Shown piece by piece: positions 45,611-52,269 of a stretch of 64,000 bases of DNA. How positions within the stretch are numbered: the first letter of the stretch is position 1; every line of letters starts with the position of its first letter. The position numbers were made by a program, and so were the translations under genes. This DNA comes from Bradyrhizobium sp. CER78. Its GTDB lineage: Bacteria; Pseudomonadota; Alphaproteobacteria; Rhizobiales; Xanthobacteraceae. Location of the stretch: positions 1 to 64,000 of the forward strand of contig NZ_JARVWP010000017.1 in the NCBI RefSeq assembly GCF_029846235.1. The letters are read 5' to 3'. The notes under the pieces are model-generated. The model was not told the DNA's origin. It saw only the letters and a program-made list of their open reading frames with translations, and searched no databases.

Positions 45611-46654
45611 TCAGTTCTTCGGCCGGAGCTCGACGCCGACCGCCTTGTTGACGAAGCGCAGCGTATAGCCCTGGCGATAATCGATGGTGCTCTTGACCAC
45701 GCCGGCGCGCACCATCTTGTCGAAGAAGCTCGCCATCCGCTCATCGGTCATGGCGCCGATGCCGTTCTTGATGGAATCGCCGGAATCGACGATGCCGTGC
45801 TCGCGCATCTTGGCGACGCAATAGGCCAGCAGCTCGTCGTTCATGTCGGGATTGAGCTTCTTGATCATCGCATTGCCGGCGGAATTGTCGCCGTAGACGT
45901 AATGGTACCAGCCAACGATCGAGGCATCGACGAAGCGCTGCACCAGATCCGGCTTCTTGTCGACCAGGTCGCGGCGGGTCTCGATCAAGGTCGAATAGGA
46001 GTTGAAGCCGTAATCGGCGAGCAGCAGCACGTTCGGCTTGAAGCCGGCGGCCTTCTCGACCGCAAAGGGCTCGGAGGTGACATAGCCCTGCATGGCGGTT
46101 TGCTTGTTCACGATGAAAGGCTGCGGGTTGAACGTGTAGGGCTTCACCTTGTTCTCGTCGAAGCCGTATTCGGATTTCAGCCACTGGAAGTAGCTGGTGA
46201 TGCCTTCCTTCGAGATCAGCAGCGTGAGCGGCTTCAGATCCTCGATCTTGCTGACCTTGACCTCCGGGTGGGTCAGGAAGACCTGCGGGTCCTTCTGGAA
46301 CATGGTCGCGACGGCGACCAGCGGCACGTTGTTGGTGACGGCGTCGAAGGTCTGCAGCGAGTTCGCGCTCATGAAGAAGTCGAGCTTGCCCGCGATCAGG
46401 AGCATGCGGTTGTTCTCGTTGGGACCGCCGGGCACGATGGTGACGTCGAGGCCGTATTTCTTGTAGGTGCCGTCGGCGAGCGCCTGGAAGAACCCGCCAT
46501 GCTCGCCCTCGGCGACCCAATTGGTACCGAACGAGACCTTGTCCAAGGTCTTGTCCGAGCTCTGCGCCCGCGCCGGGACGAGGCCTGCGGAAACGCCGAG
46601 GGTGGCGGCCAGCAGCGCTGTGGTTAACGCTCGCAGCAAAAAGGCCGGGATCAT
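45611..46654 (-). CDS. ABC transporter substrate-binding protein, NMT1/THI5-like
   Basis: A 347-residue periplasmic binding protein. The ATG at 46654 follows GGAGTCCAACC and starts a signal peptide (cleavage after ARAQ, about residue 31). Family features: VSFGTNWVAEGEHGGFFQAL, DVTIVPGGPNENNRMLL and GKLDFFMSANSLQTFD. It belongs to the SsuABC-like importer downstream. Ligand unknown. Confidence 0.92.
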   Translation of the reverse strand: MIPAFLLRALTTALLAATLGVSAGLVPARAQSSDKTLDKVSFGTNWVAEGEHGGFFQALADGTYKKYGLDVTIVPGGPNENNRMLLIAGKLDFFMSANSLQTFDAVTNNVPLVAVATMFQKDPQVFLTHPEVKVSKIEDLKPLTLLISKEGITSYFQWLKSEYGFDENKVKPYTFNPQPFIVNKQTAMQGYVTSEPFAVEKAAGFKPNVLLLADYGFNSYSTLIETRRDLVDKKPDLVQRFVDASIVGWYHYVYGDNSAGNAMIKKLNPDMNDELLAYCVAKMREHGIVDSGDSIKNGIGAMTDERMASFFDKMVRAGVVKSTIDYRQGYTLRFVNKAVGVELRPKN

Positions 46655-46799
46655 GGTTGGACTCCGTCGATCATTATGGCCCATGATGGAAGGCGGGAAG
46701 ACGTGGACCGCGCCCGGAGACGGGAACGCCCCACTGATGTTAGACAAACTAACCTGCAAATCCATCCAATGAAACGCTTGTATTGAAACGACCGGCTTG

Positions 46800-47606
46800 A
46801 TGACCTCGACGCTTCCGCCCCGTGACTGGACCGCCATCCATTGGCCCGATATCGCCAAGGGCGCGGCCGCGCGCTGGATCGCGGTACTGCCGCTGGCCGC
46901 GACCGAGCAGCACGGACCGCATCTGCCGCTTGGAACCGACGTCATGATCGGCGAGGCGTATCTGGCGCGGGTGCAGGCGCTGCTGCCGGCGGCCATCCCG
47001 GCGACGTTCCTGCCCTTGCAGCCGGTCGGCATCTCCACCGAGCACATCGACTTTCCGGGCACGCTGACGCTGCCGACCGAAGTGGCGCTGAAGAGCTGGA
47101 TGGCGCTCGGCGAGAGCGTGGCGCGCGCCGGGATCAGGAAGCTCGCGATCGTGACCAGCCATGGCGGTAACTCCGCCGCGATGCAACTCGTCGCGCAGGA
47201 CCTGCGCGCGCAACATCAAATGCTGGTGGTGACCACGAGCTGGTCACGCTTCGGCACGCCCGACGGGCTGTTCGAGGCCGACGAACTGCGCCACGGCATC
47301 CATGGCGGCGCGGTCGAGACCTCGATCATGCTGGCGAAGTATCCGCAACATGTGCGGAAAGATGCAATCGCGGACTTCAAGCCCGCGAGCATTCAGATCG
47401 AGAAGGATCACCGCTTGCTGTCGACCCAGCGGCCGGCGCCGTTCGCCTGGCAGGCGCAGGACCTCAATCCAAGCGGCGCGGTCGGCGATGCGACCAAGGC
47501 TTCTGCGGACAAGGGCGAGCAGCTGCTCGAGCACGGCGCACGCGCGTTCTGCGAGCTGCTTGCCGACGTCGACAGGTTCGATCCGGGTGTATTCGGAGGC
47601 AAGTGA
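46800..47606 (+). CDS. Creatininase-family amidohydrolase
   Basis: A 268-residue protein of the creatininase family. Candidate metal ligands are Glu36, His38 and Asp47 (TEQHGPHLPLGTD), with TSHGGNSAAM near 119 and HGGAVETSIML near 167. It is divergent from the ABC binding-protein gene, with 145 nt between. This genomic link suggests it hydrolyses the imported compound or a product of it, which is inference. Confidence 0.9.
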   Translation: MTSTLPPRDWTAIHWPDIAKGAAARWIAVLPLAATEQHGPHLPLGTDVMIGEAYLARVQALLPAAIPATFLPLQPVGISTEHIDFPGTLTLPTEVALKSWMALGESVARAGIRKLAIVTSHGGNSAAMQLVAQDLRAQHQMLVVTTSWSRFGTPDGLFEADELRHGIHGGAVETSIMLAKYPQHVRKDAIADFKPASIQIEKDHRLLSTQRPAPFAWQAQDLNPSGAVGDATKASADKGEQLLEHGARAFCELLADVDRFDPGVFGGK

Positions 47607-47754
47607 CGGGGTCTTGCTTCATCCCGGCAGAGGCGACGAAACAATCCACGAAACCATATTTCCCGGCACGGTGTTCGAACCGGAACCGGAAAGCCTCCGT
47701 CCAACGGGCATGCGGACCAGACCGGCGCCGCGCTCAAACAGGATGGAGTATCCC

Positions 47755-48018
47755 ATGTCGATCAAGACCAAGTTTGCCGCCCTCGCCCTCACCGCGCTCG
47801 CCGTGACCGGCACCATCGCGTCCACCACCTCGCAGGCCGAAGCCAAGCCGTACGGCTGGGGCTGGGGCGTTGGCGCCGGCCTCGTCGGCGCCGCCATCGT
47901 CGGCAGCGCGATCGCGGCCAGTGACGGCTACTACGACACCGGCTATCGCCGCTGTGGCTGGGTGCGCCAGTTCGACGCCTACGGCAACTACATCGGCCGC
48001 GTGCGCACCTGCTACTGA
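47755..48018 (+). CDS. Small exported hypothetical protein, 87 aa
   Basis: A signal peptide (SIKTKFAALALTALAVTG, cleavage after about AEA, residue 34) is followed by a glycine/alanine-rich hydrophobic stretch (WGVGAGLVGAAIVGSAIAAS) and a tail CGWVRQFDAYGNYIGRVRTC with two cysteines. The ATG at 47755 follows GGAG by 6 nt. Such small Gly-rich envelope proteins are common in rhizobia; function unknown. Confidence 0.8.
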   Translation: MSIKTKFAALALTALAVTGTIASTTSQAEAKPYGWGWGVGAGLVGAAIVGSAIAASDGYYDTGYRRCGWVRQFDAYGNYIGRVRTCY

Positions 48019-48088
48019 TCGACGGGTTTTTCCAAAGGCTGCGGATCCTGCGTTCGGCACGGGTCCTCATCCACCCCGTGTCGCACAC

Positions 48089-48118
48089 GACCCGTCCGGC
48101 GATCCCCCCGGGCGGGTC
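48089..48118. terminator. Possible bidirectional terminator hairpin
   Basis: Arms GACCCGTCCGG and CCGGGCGGGTC pair over 11 bp with one G-T pair and an 8-nt loop, between two convergent genes. There is no T-run, so intrinsic termination is uncertain. Confidence 0.45.
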
Positions 48119-48151
48119 AACCCTTGTCAGTCCGCCTCATGCTACCTTGGG

Positions 48152-48421
48152 TCACAGATATTTCGCGATCAGCCGGAAGTCGCGCAACACATTGCGGCCC
48201 TTCGGCCCCGATGCCTTCAGCGTCTCCTCCAGGCTGTGGCCGATGTGATCGTGGATCAGCGCCTTCTTGGCGCTCTCGATCGCGCTCTCCACCGCCTGCA
48301 ATTGCTGGGCGATCTGCGCACAGGGCCGGCCCTGCTCGATCATCTCGACGATGGTCTCGAGATGGCCGTTGGCGCGCTTGAGGCGCCGGGCGATGGCAAC
48401 GTGCGGATGGTCGTCGGACAT
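48152..48421 (-). CDS. CsoR/RcnR/FrmR-family metal- or formaldehyde-sensing repressor
   Basis: An 89-residue all-helical repressor of the DUF156 family. The sensor residues look RcnR/FrmR-like: N-terminal His5 and His7, Cys34 (GRPCAQIAQQ), and His57, His59 and His62 (IHDHIGH). The second Cys pair of copper CsoR is absent, so nickel, cobalt or formaldehyde is more likely than Cu(I). Two palindromes directly upstream are probable operators. The ATG follows AGGAGA. Confidence 0.9.
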   Translation of the reverse strand: MSDDHPHVAIARRLKRANGHLETIVEMIEQGRPCAQIAQQLQAVESAIESAKKALIHDHIGHSLEETLKASGPKGRNVLRDFRLIAKYL

Positions 48422-48431
48422 ATGGTTCTCC

Positions 48432-48449
48432 TATCCTCCCTGGAGGATA
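48432..48449. promoter_or_regulatory. Operator palindrome 1, TATCCTCC-CT-GGAGGATA
   Basis: A perfect 8-bp-arm palindrome 11-28 nt upstream of the CsoR-family start codon. GC-rich inverted repeats of this kind are the usual targets of the family. Confidence 0.75.
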
Positions 48450-48455
48450 ATCATG

Positions 48456-48471
48456 ATCCTCCCCGGAGGAT
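48456..48471. promoter_or_regulatory. Operator palindrome 2, ATCCTCC-CC-GGAGGAT
   Basis: A second near-copy, centred 23 bp from the first, so two repressor tetramers could bind adjacent sites. Both lie between the repressor gene and the promoterless-looking region leading to the gene at 48761. Confidence 0.75.
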
Positions 48472-48521
48472 AGCAGATTCGGCTTGACACGCGTTTGTGT
48501 CAGGCGTAGTGCCCGATTGTC

Positions 48522-48556
48522 GGAACATTCGTTCCGCGCCGGGGTTTTACCCCGGA
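48522..48556 (+). promoter_or_regulatory. Possible EcfG-type stress promoter and small hairpin
   Basis: GGAAC at 48522-48526, then 16 nt, then GGTT, resembles the alphaproteobacterial general stress promoter (GGAAC-N16/17-CGTT). It overlaps the hairpin CCGGGG-TTTTA-CCCCGG at 48539-48555. It is about 215 nt upstream of the gene at 48761, with no other gene in between. The match is only partial. Confidence 0.3.
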
Positions 48557-48760
48557 GACCAACCCGACCACGAGCCAACACAGAAGGCACATGGGCAGTA
48601 GCAACTCAGGCGACAGTAGACCCACGACGGGACTGTTGACGCCGCAACACAGCAAGACTGATCGCGCAGATTTCGCCTGCGTGGATGGGTGGTCGCGCCC
48701 TAGCTGACCGCCTGCTCCTCACCGGCCTGCCGCACGACCAGCGGAAAGTGGAGGTGAGCG

Positions 48761-49054
48761 ATGTTCGAAAAGCTCGCAAAATTCCGGCCGTTCGAGCCGC
48801 GGCAGATTCCGCCGCGGGCGGCCACCTATTCCAATGACAACCTGCCGGGTTTTCGCCGCCCGGCGGACCACCGGCGTCCAACCCCGGCCTGTCATTGGAT
48901 CCTGATCGACGGCCGGCTGGAGTGCCGGTGGATCGTCGAAACCACCCTCGAATCATCAACGAATGATCTCGACCGACAGCCGCGCGCGGACCGGCGTTCC
49001 GGCCCGCACGCAACAATCGCGCGTTTCGCCGCAAAGATGACCGCAACCGCCTGA
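48761..49054 (+). CDS. Small hypothetical protein, 97 aa
   Basis: A perfect GGAGGTGA site 4 nt before the ATG supports it. A basic, proline-rich N-terminal half is followed by a recognisable core PACHWILIDGRLECRWIVET and a charged tail. The core with two Cys looks like a short conserved motif, but I cannot name the family. First gene of a run that continues with the HisE-like and Nramp genes. Confidence 0.68.
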   Translation: MFEKLAKFRPFEPRQIPPRAATYSNDNLPGFRRPADHRRPTPACHWILIDGRLECRWIVETTLESSTNDLDRQPRADRRSGPHATIARFAAKMTATA

Positions 49055-49249
49055 AGGACCGACATGGACGAAGGGCCTAGTTGTCCCGTTGCGCGCCATC
49101 GCGGCGCGGCAACGGGACTCCCTCCGGGGAACGACATCACGTTTGGAATTGCCGCTGCTCACGGCAGCGGAGGTTACGCGCGCGCGTAAAGCCGCTCCGC
49201 GTCCCTCGCGCCGTGCCTGACAGGCAGCGCGGAGACGATCGGAGCAGGT

Positions 49250-49741
49250 ATGACTGAGACCGCCAGACAACCAGAGACAGAGCCATCCCGTCGGCAGCGA
49301 CGCTTGCGACGGCAAGCCGCTGGTCATCCGGCCAGCGACGAGCGGCGCACGGCGGCGTCAGGCTCGCAGAGCGAACTCGATCGCCTGCATGCGTCGCTCG
49401 CCGCGGTGACGCCGGATAACCACCCGCGCACCGCAAGGCTGCTCACCTCGAGCACTCGCAAGATCGCCCAGAAAGTGATCGAGGAGGCCGGCGAGGTCGC
49501 GCTCGAGACCGTCAAGCACAACACGCAGGCCATCGTCAGCGAAAGCGCCGACCTGCTCTACCACCTCGTCGCATTGTGGCATCGCGCCGGCATCGATCCC
49601 GGCTCGGTCTGGATCGAGATGCGCCGCCGCGCCGACGAGTTGGGGATTGCCGAGAAGCCACCGAAGCCCCGCCACCGGGATTCGAATCCGTCCATGCAAG
49701 CGCCGAAGCGGACAGGAGGCGACCATGATCAAGGTAAATGA
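49250..49741 (+). CDS. HisE-like phosphoribosyl-ATP pyrophosphohydrolase family protein
   Basis: A 163-residue protein. After a basic, Gln/Arg-rich N-terminal 45 residues comes a MazG-like all-alpha NTP pyrophosphohydrolase domain: KIAQKVIEEAGEVALETVKH near 80-100 and ESADLLYHLVALWHRAG near 105-121, with the metal-binding Glu/Asp residues in place. It is not in a his operon; it sits between a small gene and an Nramp-type transporter, so a role other than histidine synthesis is possible. Confidence 0.86.
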   Translation: MTETARQPETEPSRRQRRLRRQAAGHPASDERRTAASGSQSELDRLHASLAAVTPDNHPRTARLLTSSTRKIAQKVIEEAGEVALETVKHNTQAIVSESADLLYHLVALWHRAGIDPGSVWIEMRRRADELGIAEKPPKPRHRDSNPSMQAPKRTGGDHDQGK

Positions 49742-50045
49742 CATCTTCGCGCCGCCCCCTCGGCCGGCCGCCGCGCCGACCGTCCGGCACATAAATGCAC
49801 ACCCTGATCCGTTCGTCCCGGTGATGCGGAGCATCGTCGGACTCGTCAGCGAGAGCGCGGGCTTGCTGCGCCATGTCGCCGCGCTCGGCGCCGTACTGCT
49901 TCTCGACACCAGCACCGAGCCGAAGCGCCGGCCTGCCGCAAGACCAGCGCCAGCGCCTGATGCGACCAACATCATCCGCTTTCCAGCAACCCGAACCAGC
50001 AAACCACGCAAGCAAGAAGGAACGAGTCATGACCGTCGTGAATGA
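49725..50045 (+). CDS. Small hypothetical protein, 106 aa, upstream of Nramp
   Basis: An AGGAGG site 5 nt before the ATG at 49725 marks this start. The N-terminus is proline-rich (IKVNDIFAPPPRPAAAP), then one moderately hydrophobic helix (SIVGLVSESAGLLRHVAALG, about 42-61) and a basic tail. It overlaps the end of the HisE-like gene by 17 nt and the start of the Nramp gene by 17 nt, so the three are probably cotranscribed. No family recognised. Confidence 0.6.
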   Translation: MIKVNDIFAPPPRPAAAPTVRHINAHPDPFVPVMRSIVGLVSESAGLLRHVAALGAVLLLDTSTEPKRRPAARPAPAPDATNIIRFPATRTSKPRKQEGTSHDRRE

Positions 50046-51717
50046 CGTGAACATGCACGCCCCCAATCAAACGGACGCCGCCACCTCGATCCGGACCGCG
50101 GTCCTCGACCGCGCACATCTCGGCGATATCCGTGGTGCGCTTGGCAGCATCGCCAAGGATGATGTCGCGCCGCGGGCGACATTCGCGGCCCGCCTGAAGA
50201 CCCTGCTCGCCATTGTCGGCCCCGGCCTGATCGTGATGGTCGGCGACAACGATGCCGGCGCGTTCGGCACCTATACCCAGGCCGGCCAGAACTACGGCAC
50301 CACGCTCTTGTGGACGCTGCTGCTGCTGATCCCCGTGCTCTACGTCAACCAGGAGATGGTGGTGCGGCTCGGCGCTGTCACCGGCGTCGGCCACGCGCGG
50401 CTGATCTTCGAGCGTTTCGGCAAGTTCTGGGGCGCCTTCAGCGTCATCGACCTGCTGGTGCTGAACGCGCTGACCATCGTCACCGAATTCATCGGCATCA
50501 CCTTCGCGCTCAGTTTTCTGGGCGTCTCGCAGTTCTGGGGCGTGCTGGCCTCGGCTGCCATCGTGATGCTGGCGGTCTCCACCGGCGACTTCCGCCGCTT
50601 CGAACGCTTCGGCATCGTGCTGGTCGCCGGCAGCCTGCTGCTGGTGCCCATCATCCTGATGGTGCATCCGCCGATCGGGCAGATCGCCTCGGACTTCTTC
50701 GTGCCGAAGATGCCGCACGACGCCAAGCTCGGCGAAGTGATGCTGCTGATCGTCGCCATCGTCGGCACCACCGTGGCGCCGTGGCAATTGTTCTTCCAGC
50801 AGAGCTACATCGTCGACAAGCGGATCACGCCGCGCTTCATCCGCTATGAGCGGATGGATCTGTGCATCGGCATCGTGCTGGTCGTGGTCGGCGCCGTGGC
50901 GATGATCTCGTTCTGCGCCGAGGTGTTCGCAGGAAGGCCGGAATTCGGCAATTACACCGATGCGCTGGGGACCGCGGCCGGACTCGAGAAATATGCCGGC
51001 CGGCTGCCGGCGGTGCTGTTTGCGCTGGCGCTGCTCGATGCCTGCATCATCGGTGCGGCGGCAGTGTCTCTCTCGACCGCCTATGCGATCGGCGACGTGT
51101 TCGCGGTCAAGCACTCGCTGCACCGCAAGCCGTGGGATGCGAAAGGCTTCTACAGCGTCTATTGCGGGCTGATCGTGCTCGCCGCCGTGCTGGTGCTGAC
51201 GCCGGGCACGCCGCTCGGGCTGCTCACCAACGCGGTGCAGACGCTCGCCGGCGTGCTGCTGCCGAGCGCGACCGTGTTCCTGCTCTTGCTCTGCAACGAC
51301 CGCCACATCCTCGGGCCCTGGATCAACTCGACCCGGCTGAACCTGTTCACCGGCGCAGTGGTGGCGGGGCTGGTGATGCTGTCGGTGATCCTGACCGCCT
51401 CGGTTTTGTTCCCCGATCTCGGCGAGGCCTGGATCATCGGCATTCTGGTCGGCGGCAGCGTGCTGGCGCTTGCGGTCACCGCGCTCGTCAAGCTGTACGA
51501 GATGTCGTCGCACGGCAACGCCTCGTTCCGCTTCAAGCGGCACCACCCGCCGCTTTTCGATCGCGACACCTGGCGGATGCCGCCGCTCGACCGGCTGCCG
51601 CCGGCGCGGCTCAGCCCGCTGAGCCGGATCTGGATGATCGTGCTGCGCGGCTATCTGGTCGTCGCCGCCGGGCTCGTGCTGCTGCGGATCGTCCAGCTCG
51701 CCACGGTCGGGGCGTGA
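50029..51717 (+). CDS. Atypical Nramp-family divalent metal transporter
   Basis: A 562-residue membrane protein with about 11-12 helices and Nramp-family layout. The helix-1 metal motif, DPGN in Mn/Fe Nramps, reads GDNDAGAFGTYTQAGQNYG at 72-90, and the helix-6 MPH motif is replaced by GTTVAPWQLFFQQ near 246-258. Changes at these two metal-coordinating helices suggest a different cation, for example Mg2+ as in Nramp-related Mg transporters; that is inference. The start ATG follows AAGAAGGAACGAGTC. A GTGA overlap links it to the next gene. Confidence 0.88.
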   Translation: MTVVNDVNMHAPNQTDAATSIRTAVLDRAHLGDIRGALGSIAKDDVAPRATFAARLKTLLAIVGPGLIVMVGDNDAGAFGTYTQAGQNYGTTLLWTLLLLIPVLYVNQEMVVRLGAVTGVGHARLIFERFGKFWGAFSVIDLLVLNALTIVTEFIGITFALSFLGVSQFWGVLASAAIVMLAVSTGDFRRFERFGIVLVAGSLLLVPIILMVHPPIGQIASDFFVPKMPHDAKLGEVMLLIVAIVGTTVAPWQLFFQQSYIVDKRITPRFIRYERMDLCIGIVLVVVGAVAMISFCAEVFAGRPEFGNYTDALGTAAGLEKYAGRLPAVLFALALLDACIIGAAAVSLSTAYAIGDVFAVKHSLHRKPWDAKGFYSVYCGLIVLAAVLVLTPGTPLGLLTNAVQTLAGVLLPSATVFLLLLCNDRHILGPWINSTRLNLFTGAVVAGLVMLSVILTASVLFPDLGEAWIIGILVGGSVLALAVTALVKLYEMSSHGNASFRFKRHHPPLFDRDTWRMPPLDRLPPARLSPLSRIWMIVLRGYLVVAAGLVLLRIVQLATVGA

Positions 51718-51956
51718 CGACGCTTGGCCGCGGCCAGCGATGGAGCGCGATCGTGTTGTTCAGGCTGGCGAGCGCCATCCTGCGCGGCGCAACCGCGCTC
51801 TACCTGAAACGCACAATCTCGAGCGCCGAGCTGCGCGCGGCGCTCTCAGTGGCGCGGACCTTCGAACGAGCCGGCGCGCTGATCGCGCTGGGACGAAGGC
51901 CGCGGCCGGAATTCACCTCGACAAGGAAAGTTAAAGACGATGACGGCATCGAATGA
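51714..51956 (+). CDS. Small protein translationally coupled to the Nramp-like gene, 80 aa
   Basis: Found from the stop/start overlap: the GTG lies inside GCGTGACG, sharing 4 nt with the transporter stop. The product has a helical amphipathic core (FRLASAILRGATALYLKRTI, AALSVARTFERAGALIAL) and a charged tail. Overlap coupling suggests a small partner or regulator of the transporter. No family recognised. Confidence 0.55.
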   Translation: MTTLGRGQRWSAIVLFRLASAILRGATALYLKRTISSAELRAALSVARTFERAGALIALGRRPRPEFTSTRKVKDDDGIE

Positions 51957-52269
51957 GCGGTGGGCCCTCGACCGGACTGCCACACCCGCGCAGCCAATTG
52001 CAGCGAAGCGCGCCGGCCGCTTCACCTCGTTACACGACTGTCATAGAGGCAGTGCACACCGGGAGGCATCCGGCGAGTCTCAGTTGCTCTTGCGAACCAT
52101 TTGCAATAAGGAATGGGGGATGTTAGTTGCTGGTCTGGCATTGGATGGAACGATGCAGATCGGACCGGGGACGGCGGGCGATGACTTCAAATCTCGGGTG
52201 GCGAGTGGCCGCCAAATCTGCAGTGATGGCAGGGAATACCTCCAACCGCGCGTCGGGGAACGCCGTGTC
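51957..52269. promoter_or_regulatory. Leader region of the porin gene
   Basis: A 313-nt spacer. The in-frame codons upstream of 52270 are not family-like, so this is read as a promoter/leader. It contains the inverted repeat TTGCGAA-CCA-TTTGCAA at 52090-52106 (listed separately). Nothing else notable. Confidence 0.4.
52090..52106. promoter_or_regulatory. Candidate Fur/Mur-family box
   Basis: Inverted repeat TTGCGAA-CCA-TTTGCAA with one mismatch, about 164 nt upstream of the porin start. TGCAA-type repeats are recognised by the manganese regulator Mur/Fur of rhizobia. The match is by eye and short. Confidence 0.3.

Noticed and set aside
49972..51546. 524-codon minus-strand frame opposite the Nramp gene
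   Set aside because: His/Gln/Asp-rich antisense reading typical of GC-rich membrane protein genes.
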